DNA of 64,000 bases, from assembly GCF_042310355.1 (NCBI RefSeq), contig NZ_JBHJMR010000006.1:62001-126000 (forward strand), in the 5' to 3' direction. Shown here piece after piece: positions 51,974-62,196 of this stretch (the stretch's first letter is position 1; each line of letters opens with the position of its first letter). The notes beneath the pieces were generated by a model that saw only the letters and a program-made list of their open reading frames with translations, was not told the DNA's origin and searched no databases. The position numbers were made by a program, and so were the translations under genes. Source of the DNA: Wenzhouxiangella sp042310355 (GTDB taxonomy: Bacteria; Pseudomonadota; Gammaproteobacteria; Xanthomonadales; Wenzhouxiangellaceae).

Positions 51974-54900
51974 TCACTGGGCCTGGTCGAGACGAATGAC
52001 CTCAGCCTGGCCCGGTGCGATGCGCACCGTCTGCTCGGTATCGCCGTAGCCGGCCTCGATGTGCAGCTCATACTCGCCGGGCTCCAGTTCGATTGCTTCA
52101 GCGCCGACCCGGCTGCGCGCGACGGTTTCACCGGCCGCGTCAACAACCCGGAACGGTGCGGCCAGGGCCTCGCTGAGGCTGGAAGACAGCTCGGCGCCGT
52201 CCTGGCTGTCGAAGTAGGCGCCGCCACCCAGCGCGGCAAGTTCCTCGAATTCAGCCTGCAGCTCGAGCTCGTCGATCTGGAAGCCGACGATGTTCAAGCG
52301 CACGTCCAGGCCCTGTTCGACCAGCGCTTCGACAGCCGCGGCAACATCGCCGTCGCAGGTTTCTTCGCCATCGGTCAGCATGACGACCAGACGTCTGCCC
52401 TCCCCATGACCGGCCAGGTCCTCCGGCACGGCCTGCAGCGACGCGGCCAGCGGCGTGCGCGCCAGGTTGACCGCCTGCAAAGCGCCGACGGCATTGGCAA
52501 CCGCGCCGTGGCTGCCATCATCGGGTGCGACCAGCAGCTCCGATTCGCACGAGTGCGGCTCGGTGTGGCCGTAGGCGCGCAAGCCAATCGGCACGCGATC
52601 GGGAATGTGTTCATCGAGCATGTCCAGCACGGTCTGCCGCGCCACGTCGATCCGACGACCGCCGTCCATGCGCTGCAGCATCGAGCCCGACGCATCAAAA
52701 ATCAGGTGCACAACGCCGGCGCCGAGGACCGGCTGATCGCCGGCCCGGACCTCGAGCGAGCCCGGCTTGGGCGGCTCGCGGTAGTCCGACGAGACCGAAA
52801 GGGCAAATCGCGTGGGCTGGCGCACTTCGCGCATGCCGGCCTCGAAACCGCGGATCAGCTCGGCGCGGTTGACGGTGTAGCGGTACCGGCCGTTGGCGAC
52901 GTTGGCCCAGGACTTCATCAGGTTCTGGTACCAGCGGTTCTCGGCCACATCGACGCGATCGCCGTGGGCAATCTCGAGTGTGAATATCCGCGGCCGGACC
53001 TGCTCGAGCGCATCCCAGACGCCGAGATCCCGGCCGACCAGCGCCGCATCGGTGATCAGGAAAATCACGTGCTCGCCGTCCTGCCGGGCCAGTGCCCGGC
53101 TGGCCTCGATCATGGCCGGTTCCGAGTCCGACGACCTCAGGTTGGCGTTGAATGCGGACAGGGTCTGCGTGATCTCGGACGGATACTCGGCCCAGCCCTG
53201 GATCAGCAGCGGCCCATCCAGCGGCATCACGTTGGCGACTTCCTGGCCCGGCTCCAGGCCCTCGGCAAAGCGACCCAGCGCCTTGAAGATCGCCGGCTGG
53301 TGTGCCGACACGCTGCCGCTGCCGTCCCACATGAATACGATCGAGCGCGGCGGCATCTCGACATCCAGGCGGTAGTCGCCGGGCGCAAGATCGACGAGGT
53401 TTGCTTCACGAAGGCCGTCGCGACCGCTGAATTCGACCTCGATCGGTTCGTTGTCGGCACCGACCAGGCGCGCGCGAAGGCGGCCGGAGGTGTTCTCGTC
53501 GAGGGTGAAGCTCAACGTGTTGTCGGGTGCGTCCAGCCGGACCCGGTAGCTTCGCACATCGCCGGGCTCGGCCAGCTCAGCCGTGACTCGGGTCTCCAGC
53601 GACCGGGGTGCATCGGGCGAACTGTCGAGGTCATCGACGGCGGTCAGGGCCTCGGTTTCGGGCTCCCACGGTCCATGCTGGTCGTCCATGCCCCAGTAGG
53701 CCAGGGCCGACGTTCCGCTGCCCAGCGCGTCGGCTTCGAACGCGGCGATGTGTCTCGGCACCCGCCAGAAGATCACGCCTTCGCCGTCGGGCTCATCGAT
53801 GATCAGCCGCAGGTAGCGCGCCCGCACCGGCTCGGGGAACTCGAAATGCGCCCGCATCGCGTCATTGCGTTCGAGCAGCCATTCGCCGTGATCGTCCCAG
53901 GGCCCGACCGGGCTCTCGGTGCTGGTCAGAACCTGCACTCGCTCGATCAGCTCACCGCGGCGATCGGGATCGTCCTCCCAGACCAGGTAATCGAGACGCG
54001 CGGTTCGCTGCTGCAGAAAACCGAACGCAACATCGACCTCGCGCTTCTCGCTTCGCAGTCCCCGACTCGGGGCGTCCCGCCACGGAAAGTCCACGTCGGT
54101 ACCGCCGTCCGGGCGACTGTAGATCCAGTGCCCGCCGCGGTCGTTGTCCAGGACGTCGAGGTTGGCTTCGGCCAGCGGCGCGGCCGGCTTGCCGAGCGCG
54201 CGGAACAGGCCGGTCCCGGTCGTCGACGGCGAACCCCGGACGTTCAGCGGGCGAAGCTGAACGAATCGCGCCTCCGACGGCGCATCGAGCTCGAAGAACT
54301 GCTCGCCGTCGCCGACGTCCAGCTCTACGGTCATCGCGTGCGGCAGGTCGTCGGGCGACTGCCCCCATCGGATCTCGACCTCGCGCCAGCGCTGGTCGGT
54401 CGGGTGGTTGGAACGCTGGTTGAACACGAACGCGTGCAATTCACCCCCGTCGCCGGCCAGTTCCAGCGGCGGCAGCGGCTCACCCAGGTCTTCTCGCCAG
54501 TAGATCGAGCTGCCGGCGGCCGCCATGCCGTCGTTGAGATACTGCGAATAGATCTTGGAGCCCTTGTAGCGATTGTGCCGATCGTCGATCGGCTCCTCGT
54601 TCTGCGGGTTGATGAAGCGCCCGCCCAAACCACGCCAGGCCAGGTCCACCAGGCCATGGAAACGTTCCGATTCCCGCTGCGGCGATTCCGGACCGATCGG
54701 CTCGGCGCCGGCCTCGACGCCGATCTGTCCGGAGGCCACGGCCCCGCCGGCGTCGACAAAAACGGCCAGCGGACTGGCATCGGAAAAATCGGCCGGCACG
54801 ACAACGTCGAAGTCGACCGTTTGCGTTGCGCCGGCGGCCAGCGAGAGCGCCTCATCCAGCCCGTCGACCGTCGCGCCGTGGTGGCTGAGGTGCGCTCGCA

Positions 54901-57304
54901 GACCGAGCTCGACCGGCCCGTCCTCATGATTGGTCACCGTCACCTGCGCCGGGATTCGCTGGGCCGAGGCCGAGAATGCCGCGACCGGCCCGGCATCGAA
55001 ATCCAGTGCCGCGGTCGCATCGGGCTTCTCCGACGCCGGCAGCGCCGGATCGTCGATCCGGTACGTCTGGTCCGACCGTTCGCCGCTCATTCTCAGGTAC
55101 CAACGCTTCTTTCCGGGCAGCGTTGCAGTCCGGCCACCGTCTTCCCCGGCCTCGCTCAACTCCAGTGCTTGACCCCCGGGATCGACGATGTCGAAGCTCC
55201 GGGCGGTTGCGTGAACCACCACATCGCGTGGTTCGTCGGTGACCGGCAGGGCCAGAAACGCGTAGCGCGTGCCCAGGTTGCCGGCCGGTTTGACGAACTC
55301 GCCATCGGCCGGGAACGGTTCGGCCATCCACGTTGCCGGCATGACCAGTCGGGTGTCCTGTCCCGACCACGGCGGCGCAAAGTCAACACCAAAGGCGTAC
55401 GGCTCATCCTGGTTGCCGCTGCCGGTCACGACGGCCTGAAACTCGCCGGCCGGAACCACGCCGGAGAAGCGCGTGCGCTGGTCGACCTCGGTCGCTCGGA
55501 ACACGCGCTGGCCCTGCCATTCAACGACCAGGCTGGCCTGGCCGCCGGCCGGCGGATCGAGCTCGAACACCAACCGGTTGCGGCCGGGGGAGTGAAAGAA
55601 GAAATGATCCTCGTCGCCGCGCGTGTGCAGCCGACCGCGCTTCGTTTCGCCGACGGCCATCGCGTTGGCCGTCTCCGCGTCGTTGTTCGGTTCGAGTTCG
55701 AAATCCGGATCGGGCTGACCGAGCGCGGTCGCGGCCAGCGTGTAGTCGCCGGCATGACCCTGCACCCGCACCCTGTAGTCACCGGGCAGCAGCCATTGCC
55801 CATCAAGCCGCAACGGGTCGCTGCCATCCGAACCGCGGGGTCGACTCTGCTGCCCGATGGCGCCGCGAGAGCCCACGCGATAAAGCCATAGCCGGTCGAC
55901 CGCTTCGCCTTCGGCCTCGATCCGCCAAAGTTGCGGCTCGCCGGTCACCTTCCAGTCGAACCACGCAGAGCGTTGACTCTTCAAATGCCCCGCCACGGGC
56001 TGGTTCGAATCCAGCGGTGCGGCCCATTGCGGTTCATCGTTGGGCTCGGCGGCGCGACCGGCAGGCGGCGCCTGGCCCGGCCGCAGAGTGACAGTATGCG
56101 GAGCCGGCTCTGAGCTGCGATCCAGCCAGAATTTCAGCCGGTAGGGGCCCGGATCAAGCTGCAGGTCGTAAAACAGCGCCTCCGCCGGGCCCTCGCGGCA
56201 AACGCCATCATCGCTGTCGCGCCGCAAAAGACAGACGTCGACCCCGGATTGACCCTCGGTCGTGACGTCGATATCCAGGCTGCGCCCGGCCATCGATTCG
56301 TCGACTTCGAACGCAAGCCAGCTCGAGTTGCCGGGCTGCAGGTCCAGCTCGAACGGCACGTCGGGCTCGATCCATATTGCAGCCCCGGGCGAAGACGCAA
56401 TCGCCTCGTCGGCTTCACGATCATCCGCCGCAGTAGCGGTCTCTGCGCGCTGGCCGTCCGCCTCGAGGCCTATGGCGACACGACCGATCGGCTCGCCGTC
56501 GGCGCGCGACAGGCGCAGGCCCGCGTCGGGGCTGATCGCACTGCGGCTCCAGTTCTGGTCCAGCGGCGCACCACGTACCGGTTTACCGATCGGCGCATCG
56601 TCGGAATCCACGAGCTGCGCCTCGATCTCGGCACCGAGCTCGGAGGCCACCGTTACCCGCCAGAGTCGGTCGCTGTCCTCCGGGTTCAGCGTGACGCGAT
56701 GGGTATCCGTATTGAGCTGGAAGAGCATCGGCCTGCTGGTCGGGGAAACGTCCAGCGGCTCGGTATCGTCGGGTCCAGCGGTGCCCCGGATTCGCGCCGG
56801 GCCGCTTTCGGTCAGGTCGAACCGGTAGTCGCCGTCACCATCGCTTCCGGTCACGCGGATCAGGTGTTTTCCCGGTGGCACGATCAACGCCGGTGATGTC
56901 GCCGACGATTGTCGTGACGTGATCGTCAGTTCATACAGCGCGGTTTCTTCCGTGGCCGATTCGGCCGAGGATTCGGATGACGCGGCGCCGAACGTCTGTA
57001 CACCGCCCGATTCCGGTTCCTCGTCGGCCGGCCAGACGAGCTCGACCGTGACCTCGCCGTCGGTCTCACCGCTCAGCGCCAGCGTCCACAGCCGGTCGGA
57101 CTCGGCATCGTCGACCGACCACCAGTACAGATCGACATCGCCTTCCGGCAGCGCCCCGATCAGCCGTGCCTGGTCGCTGAACGTCTCGGCCTCATCGGGC
57201 GTGTCGTTGGGCTCGCGGTCGAACACCGCGCGCGGCGAAGCCGAAGCGGCACAAGCGAACAGCAGGACGGCAGGCAGCAGAAAGACTCGGGCGGATATCG
57301 ACAT
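51974..57304 (-). CDS. Giant exported protein with two vWA domains and PPC-like repeats
   Basis: 1,776 residues; the signal peptide 'SARVFLLPAVLLFACAASAS' starts at ATG 57304. PPC-like modules open with 'EPNDTPDEA', 'EPNDEPQW' and 'EPNNDAETANAM' near residues 30, 420 and 540. F5/8-discoidin-like segments lie near 930-1190. A first vWA domain has MIDAS 'FMWDGSGSVS' near 1325, and a second has 'LIFDASGSMLQRMDGG' near 1535, plus 'MLTDGEETCDGD'. The C-terminus is PEGA-like. D-x-S-x-S and the threonine/aspartate loop suggest metal-dependent ligand binding. It heads a three-gene operon of exported proteins and is likely a surface or periplasmic assembly hub. Confidence 0.85.
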   Translation of the reverse strand: MSISARVFLLPAVLLFACAASASPRAVFDREPNDTPDEAETFSDQARLIGALPEGDVDLYWWSVDDAESDRLWTLALSGETDGEVTVELVWPADEEPESGGVQTFGAASSESSAESATEETALYELTITSRQSSATSPALIVPPGKHLIRVTGSDGDGDYRFDLTESGPARIRGTAGPDDTEPLDVSPTSRPMLFQLNTDTHRVTLNPEDSDRLWRVTVASELGAEIEAQLVDSDDAPIGKPVRGAPLDQNWSRSAISPDAGLRLSRADGEPIGRVAIGLEADGQRAETATAADDREADEAIASSPGAAIWIEPDVPFELDLQPGNSSWLAFEVDESMAGRSLDIDVTTEGQSGVDVCLLRRDSDDGVCREGPAEALFYDLQLDPGPYRLKFWLDRSSEPAPHTVTLRPGQAPPAGRAAEPNDEPQWAAPLDSNQPVAGHLKSQRSAWFDWKVTGEPQLWRIEAEGEAVDRLWLYRVGSRGAIGQQSRPRGSDGSDPLRLDGQWLLPGDYRVRVQGHAGDYTLAATALGQPDPDFELEPNNDAETANAMAVGETKRGRLHTRGDEDHFFFHSPGRNRLVFELDPPAGGQASLVVEWQGQRVFRATEVDQRTRFSGVVPAGEFQAVVTGSGNQDEPYAFGVDFAPPWSGQDTRLVMPATWMAEPFPADGEFVKPAGNLGTRYAFLALPVTDEPRDVVVHATARSFDIVDPGGQALELSEAGEDGGRTATLPGKKRWYLRMSGERSDQTYRIDDPALPASEKPDATAALDFDAGPVAAFSASAQRIPAQVTVTNHEDGPVELGLRAHLSHHGATVDGLDEALSLAAGATQTVDFDVVVPADFSDASPLAVFVDAGGAVASGQIGVEAGAEPIGPESPQRESERFHGLVDLAWRGLGGRFINPQNEEPIDDRHNRYKGSKIYSQYLNDGMAAAGSSIYWREDLGEPLPPLELAGDGGELHAFVFNQRSNHPTDQRWREVEIRWGQSPDDLPHAMTVELDVGDGEQFFELDAPSEARFVQLRPLNVRGSPSTTGTGLFRALGKPAAPLAEANLDVLDNDRGGHWIYSRPDGGTDVDFPWRDAPSRGLRSEKREVDVAFGFLQQRTARLDYLVWEDDPDRRGELIERVQVLTSTESPVGPWDDHGEWLLERNDAMRAHFEFPEPVRARYLRLIIDEPDGEGVIFWRVPRHIAAFEADALGSGTSALAYWGMDDQHGPWEPETEALTAVDDLDSSPDAPRSLETRVTAELAEPGDVRSYRVRLDAPDNTLSFTLDENTSGRLRARLVGADNEPIEVEFSGRDGLREANLVDLAPGDYRLDVEMPPRSIVFMWDGSGSVSAHQPAIFKALGRFAEGLEPGQEVANVMPLDGPLLIQGWAEYPSEITQTLSAFNANLRSSDSEPAMIEASRALARQDGEHVIFLITDAALVGRDLGVWDALEQVRPRIFTLEIAHGDRVDVAENRWYQNLMKSWANVANGRYRYTVNRAELIRGFEAGMREVRQPTRFALSVSSDYREPPKPGSLEVRAGDQPVLGAGVVHLIFDASGSMLQRMDGGRRIDVARQTVLDMLDEHIPDRVPIGLRAYGHTEPHSCESELLVAPDDGSHGAVANAVGALQAVNLARTPLAASLQAVPEDLAGHGEGRRLVVMLTDGEETCDGDVAAAVEALVEQGLDVRLNIVGFQIDELELQAEFEELAALGGGAYFDSQDGAELSSSLSEALAAPFRVVDAAGETVARSRVGAEAIELEPGEYELHIEAGYGDTEQTVRIAPGQAEVIRLDQAQ

Positions 57305-57635
57305 GGATTGCAAAAACCGGGATGTGAATACACCTGACTACGGACTATGGGCCGAAAACACGACAAATCGGGCCGGGGTGGGGGAGGCCCGCGTGAGGTC
57401 AAAGATTTCGTAATTGGCCGTAGGTGGTCGACCCAGCGCCTGGCAAAGGCCTTCCTGGTGAATGCGTCGGATGCCGGTCCCGGTGACCTGGCGGTCGAAG
57501 CGTCGAATGCGCAGGCAGCGTCTCCACAGGTCGGTCCAGGCCACTGCGGAGGGGCCCAATATCTCCGCGGCGAGGCGCGTGCAGTACCACTCCAAGTAGA
57601 CCAAATCCGGTCGGCTGCGCGGGCCGGCCAGCGCT
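57305..57635. other. Intergenic region upstream of the vWA operon
   Basis: 330 nt between the vWA start and the end of the S74 gene. It contains the presumed vWA operon promoter, but no clear promoter hexamers are seen. A minus-strand frame runs through it (57338-57700) but overlaps the S74 gene, and its sequence (Arg/Pro-rich, no ribosome site) does not look like a real protein. No RAYT end is present, unlike most intergenic spaces here. Confidence 0.5.
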
Positions 57636-58742
57636 TTATCTATTCTCCAGTTGGTCCAGTCGTTGGGCGAGGCTGTTGATCTGTTGCTGCATTGCCTCAT
57701 TCTCGGCTCTTAGCCGGGCATTCTCTGCATTACTCAGTTCCAGCATTTCCTGTATAGCGGCAATAGCGATCACGCCGAAGCCCGAACTGTCCAGCGTGTA
57801 CACTTCTTCCTGCGAATCACCCAGTTGACCCTTGCTGACCAGCTCCGGGAACAGCGGCTCCACTTCCTGAGCGATGAAACCCAGCGTAGTCTGGTTGGTG
57901 GCGTCACTGCGGAAAGAATACGAGGAAGGTTTCAGCCGGGCTACCCGTTCCAGTATTCCTTCAAGGGGGCGAATCCCCTGCTTCAGGCGGCCGTCCGAGA
58001 GACTAGAATAGTTGCCAGTGGCAGAGTTGAACTCTCCCCTGAAAGCACCTCTGTAATACAATTCCAGGGCTCCATCACTGTTCGTGGAATACAGGGTCCA
58101 GTAGGCATCATTCGCCCCCGGATGTTCAATCGTAACGCCACTTGAGGTCCCACTGCCGTTGGCGTGAACCATAGTAATCTCGGCCCTTCGGGTAGAGGTG
58201 CGGAACAGAACATCGTTCTGGCTGTTGAAATTGAAGTGCAAGCCGGCGTTGGCATCGATCTCGTTGCCGTCCATCAGTAACTTCTGCGAGCCGGAAAGGA
58301 TCTCCAGGCCGGCAGTCATCCCGTCATTCTCCGTGCCGTTAATCGTCAGTTTAGACGCCGGGGCTGTCGTTCCTATGCCGACATTTCCGGTCTCGGTGAC
58401 TGTCATACGATCCAGATTATTGGTTCTGAACAGCATACGTCCAGGCTGACGGTTGGCCAAATACAGATCGTTGTTGAAAATCTGCAGAAAGGCCAGAAAG
58501 TCGTTGCTGTTGTTGCGGAGTTCGATCATGGGATCATTCGCCGCACTCAAACGAAGGACCGTCACACCGGTGTTGGTAATGCTTACCGGATCAGATCCGG
58601 AAATGACGGCTCCTGAAGAGGTCAACGTGTTTGTCGTCAAATTCCCGCTTATGGAACCGTCACCGTCGACATCCAAACCAAGCTGGGACCAACACGGTAC
58701 AGCCCAGAAAATCGTGATGACCACAACAATTGCGCTTTTCAT
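57636..58742 (-). CDS. Exported protein with S74 intramolecular chaperone domain
   Basis: 368 residues. AAGGGA precedes the start, and the signal peptide is 'MKSAIVVVITIFWAVPCWSQ'. The middle is a beta-rich stalk like tail fibres ('GNVGIGTTAPASKLTINGT'). Residues about 250-330, 'SSLSDGRLKQGIRPLEGILERVARLKPSSYSFR...TTLGFIAQEVEPLFPELV', are the S74 self-cleaving chaperone with the S-D dyad. A final coiled coil 'ENARLRAENEAMQQQINSLAQRLDQLEN' trimerises it. It probably forms a trimeric surface fibre. With no phage genes nearby, a cellular role is more likely than a prophage relic. Confidence 0.88.
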   Translation of the reverse strand: MKSAIVVVITIFWAVPCWSQLGLDVDGDGSISGNLTTNTLTSSGAVISGSDPVSITNTGVTVLRLSAANDPMIELRNNSNDFLAFLQIFNNDLYLANRQPGRMLFRTNNLDRMTVTETGNVGIGTTAPASKLTINGTENDGMTAGLEILSGSQKLLMDGNEIDANAGLHFNFNSQNDVLFRTSTRRAEITMVHANGSGTSSGVTIEHPGANDAYWTLYSTNSDGALELYYRGAFRGEFNSATGNYSSLSDGRLKQGIRPLEGILERVARLKPSSYSFRSDATNQTTLGFIAQEVEPLFPELVSKGQLGDSQEEVYTLDSSGFGVIAIAAIQEMLELSNAENARLRAENEAMQQQINSLAQRLDQLENR

Positions 58743-58865
58743 AATTATCCCTTCCTTAAGATAAAGATCGCTTATCGGAACGGCCCGGCACGAACGGCAA
58801 AAACAGCTGCACCCGCTTTTCAGCGTGGGCGTCCTTCATGCCTGTGGGGCGGGGGGTATCAGGCT

Positions 58866-59357
58866 TCATTCGAAGCGGTCTGCGAAAATCAGATCCGGTA
58901 GTGGCGGACATCCGATGGCTGCAGTACTCACGCGAACGTTCACGGGGCTGATCAGCGCGCCGGATCTGACGCGCAATCCGGGGTGCGGGCAGCCGTTGCG
59001 GATACCGATCGACGTCATGTCAACCTGGGTTGACGGTCCCCGAATCAGGATTGGCCCATCTACGGTGCTGCTCAGCGGGCCGGTGCCTGTCAGGGTGAGG
59101 CTCCGCCTGATCTCTATTTGTTCGGGATAGGCTTGAGCGGCCAGCTCGATGATGGTGCAAGCCGGATCATCCACAGCCTGCTGCAGTGTCGGGTGGCTCG
59201 TTGACGGCGGCGAACACAGGACTGCCAGGGAGAGCTGCGGTACGGACAGGAGTACCACAGCGACCCCAGCCGCTACCGCCCGCGATCGCCAGATGCCATG
59301 TCGCGGAGCGGTGTCCGGTGTCCGGTGATGATCCGTGCAGGCTTTACTGCAAGACAT
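58866..59357 (-). CDS. Small exported protein ending in FADRFE
   Basis: 163 residues from MSCSKACTDHHRTPDTAP; GGGAG lies 8 nt upstream. A late signal segment 'AVAAGVAVVLLSVPQLSLA' precedes a short CSLREA/beta-helix-like domain: 'STSHPTLQQAVDDPACTIIELAAQAYPEQIEIRRSLTLTGTGPLSSTVDG'. It ends 'PPLPDLIFADRFE', the recurrent C-terminal motif. It may be a minimal relative of the beta-helix protein at 45667. Confidence 0.75.
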   Translation of the reverse strand: MSCSKACTDHHRTPDTAPRHGIWRSRAVAAGVAVVLLSVPQLSLAVLCSPPSTSHPTLQQAVDDPACTIIELAAQAYPEQIEIRRSLTLTGTGPLSSTVDGPILIRGPSTQVDMTSIGIRNGCPHPGLRVRSGALISPVNVRVSTAAIGCPPLPDLIFADRFE

Positions 59358-59549
59358 CTGAATTACTCCCTCTGAAACGGGAATCGCATTGTTTCGGCTC
59401 GAATCGGATTTGGTAGTAGTTGTGGCCGAAGCACTCCGGATCATGATCCGTCCATTAACGGCTGTCAAGATGGTTGACGGCGGCTGTTGCGGATGCATGC
59501 CTGTAGGTAGATGCGGTCCCACGCCTGGCTGGTCACGTCGCGAATTGCC

Positions 59550-59584
59550 GTAGGAAATATCCTACGAATCGTTGGTGTCCCGAA
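59550..59584 (+). repeat. Solo RAYT right end
   Basis: GTAGGAAATATCCTAC followed by GAATCGTTGGTGTCCCG. Palindrome intact, terminal repeat with two changes. Confidence 0.7.
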
Positions 59585-59712
59585 TGGCGCTTCCAGCTGT
59601 TTCCCGGGATGCGCCGAGTCTTTCGAAGGCTTGCTCGGGCGCTGGTTAGTGGTTAGGCTGGCTTGGCGAAACTGGGCAACAGACCCAGTACACGAATCGT
59701 GGCAGGGAGATC

Positions 59713-62186
59713 ATGCGGATGGGCATTCGATGGACCAGGCGGGCCGGGCGCTGGCTGAACGCTGTGTTTTTGTTGGCGGGGTTTTCTCTACCAATGGCCG
59801 CTTTCGGGCAGGCCGAGGCGTTGGAGCGCTTCCTCGACGAAGAAGGGCGGTTGTCGGTTCCCACTGATTTTGTCGGCAGCCTGGACCCGTCCGGGTTCAA
59901 GATGCAGGCCTCTGCCGAGGGTGCGCCGCGCTTCGTGGCTGGTGGTGATGGCGCCGTGGCGGGAAAATGGCAGGCCTTCGGGGGTGTCAGTTTTGGTTGC
60001 AACGGACCAGTTCATGCTGTGGTGGTCGATGCTTCCGGGGTCGTGTATCTCGGCGGCCAGTTTGACGTCTGCGGAGACGCCATGGCCAATGGCGTCGTTG
60101 CTTATGATCCGAGTACAGAGGCGTTCCAGTCCTTGGGCAGTGGGGTGCACAATGGACTCAGCGCTGCCCGAGTTGCGGCTCTGGCCGTCTTCGAAGGGGA
60201 TGTGTATGCCGGCGGCTCCTTCATCCAGGCGGGGGATCAGCCGGCCAACAATGTGGCACGTTGGGATGGCAATCAGTGGCATTCGCTAGGCAGAGATGAT
60301 CAAAATGGGGTCGGCGGTTTTGCCATTTCCCTCGGCGTTTATGCATTCGCCGTTTCGGGTAGCGACCTCTATGTTGGAGGCAAGTTCTCGGAAGCTGGTG
60401 GCGAGCCGGCCAATCAGATAGCGCGCTGGGATGGCGGCCAGTGGCAGGCACTCGAAAGCAGCGGTGAGAACGGGGTAAGCGGCACTGGGACTCGCCACGG
60501 TGTTTTTTCTCTGGCCGTATCCGGTGATGATGTCTATGTCGGAGGTAGTTTTACTGGCGCCGGCGATCAGCTGGCCAATCATGTAGCGCGCTGGGATGGC
60601 AAACAGTGGCATGCGCTGGAAGGCGGTGATCGGAACGGGGTCAGCGGCGGCTACGTTGCAGCCTTGGCCGTATCGGACGACGGTGTTTATGTCGGAGGCG
60701 GGTTTGAGCAAGTTGCTGGCAAACAGGTAAACCGGGTGGCACGCTGGGACGGCAGTCGGTGGCATGCGCTGGATAGCGGTGGCGAGACTGGCGTCAGTGG
60801 CGAGGCTGTCTCGTCCCTGGTCATCCTGGATGGCAATGTTTTTGTCGGGGGTCAATTCACGCAAGCCGGCGACCAGCCCGCCGGGAACGTGGCTCGCTGG
60901 GACGGTGATCAGTGGCATGCGCTAACGGACAACGGGCGAAACGGAGTCAGCGGCCCCAGTGTCTTTGACTACCCGACCATGGCCGTTGCAACGACGATGG
61001 CTGTGGTCGATGGCGTTGTCTATGTCGGAGGCAGCTTCGCTGAAGCCGGCGATCAGCCGGCCAGTGGTGTTGCGCGTTGGGATGGCACCCAGTGGCTTGC
61101 CCCGGGAAACGGTGCGCAGAAAGGGGTCAGCAGAATGGTTTTTGCATTGGCAGCCTCGGGTCGGGAAGTCTATGTCGGGGGGCGTTTCAACCTCGCGGGA
61201 GACCGACTGGCTAACCATGTGGCGCATTGGGACGGCAGCCAGTGGCAAGCGCTGGGAAGCGGTGTGCAGAATGGACTCAACGGCGATGTTCGGGCCGTGG
61301 CTGTGTCCGGTGGTGATGTCTACGTCGGGGGGGAGTTCACTGAAGCTGGCGGACAGGTGACCAACCATATTGCCCGCTGGGACGGCAGTCACTGGCATCC
61401 GCTTGCAAGCGGTGGGCAGAATGGGGTCGATGGCGAGGTCACGGCTATCGCCGTATCGGGTAGTGATGTCTACGTCGGGGGGAGTTCACTGAAGCTGGTG
61501 GACAGATGTCCAGTCATGTTGCTCGCTGGGATGGCAGTCAATGGCATGCCCTGGCAAGCAACGGGCAAGACGGAGTGAACGGTCTGGTCAATGCTCTCGC
61601 CATATCGGGTCACGATGTTTATGTCGCCGGTACGTTCAATATGGCCGGTGGTCAGTCGGCTTACGGAATTGCACGCTGGGATGGCAGTCAGTGGCACGCG
61701 CTGCAGGGCGCTATCTCCAATGGGCTCGGCGGGGTCAGGGCCCTGGCTGTTTCTGACGGGGAACTGTTTGCCGCGGGCTCGTTCGTCAATGCCGACGGCC
61801 AGCCGGCCAATCGAGTCGCACGCTGGGATGGCAATGAGTGGAATGCACTGGGAAGCGGCGAGACGGTTGGCGTGAACGATCAGGTCTATGCCTTGACTGC
61901 TGCGAACGGGGAAGTCTACGTGGGAGGCTCATTTACCGGGGCCGGCGGTCAGCCGGCCAACCGGGTGGCGCGCTGGGATGGGGCTCAGTGGGCTTCGCTG
62001 GAAATGGACAATGACAATGGCGTGAACAACGTGGTCTGGGCGCTGGAGGTGTCCGGTTCTACCCTCCATGTGGGTGGATGGCTTACCGTGGCGGGTGGCC
62101 AGTTGTCCAGTCATTTCACGAGCTTTTACGCGGATGCAGTTTTCGGTGACCGTTTCGTGGAACAGCCAGCCGCGTCTAGCGACTGA
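59713..62186 (+). pseudogene. Exported WDG-repeat protein with a frameshift in a G tract
   Basis: The signal peptide (MRMGIRWTRRAGRWLNAVFL, ending 'MAAFGQA') is followed by about twelve units of roughly 48 residues, consensus 'VYVGGxFTxAGxQPANxVARWDGxQWHALxxGxxNGVSGxVxALAVSGxD', a beta-propeller-like array. At 61477-61482 a run of six G breaks the frame. The same position one repeat earlier (61327-61333) has seven G and stays in frame. The frame resumes from 61506 to 62186, ending YADAVFGDRFVEQPAASSD. The cause could be phase variation, a fixed frameshift or a sequence error. Confidence 0.8.
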
Positions 62187-62196
62187 CAATCAGCAG

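Noticed and set aside
51962..55891. Very long plus-strand open frame (1,309 codons) opposite the vWA gene, and similar frames at 49257-51188 and 27534-29114
   Set aside because: They mirror the codon phase of strong minus-strand genes in GC-rich DNA, have Arg/Gly/His-rich low-complexity translations and lack ribosome sites or recognisable domains.
57338..57700. Minus-strand 120-codon frame between the vWA operon and the S74 gene
   Set aside because: It overlaps the end of the S74 gene in another frame, has no ribosome site and gives no recognisable protein.
57636..58742. S74 tail-fibre-like protein as a sign of a prophage
   Set aside because: It has a signal peptide, and no other phage gene lies nearby; S74 chaperones also occur in cellular surface fibres.
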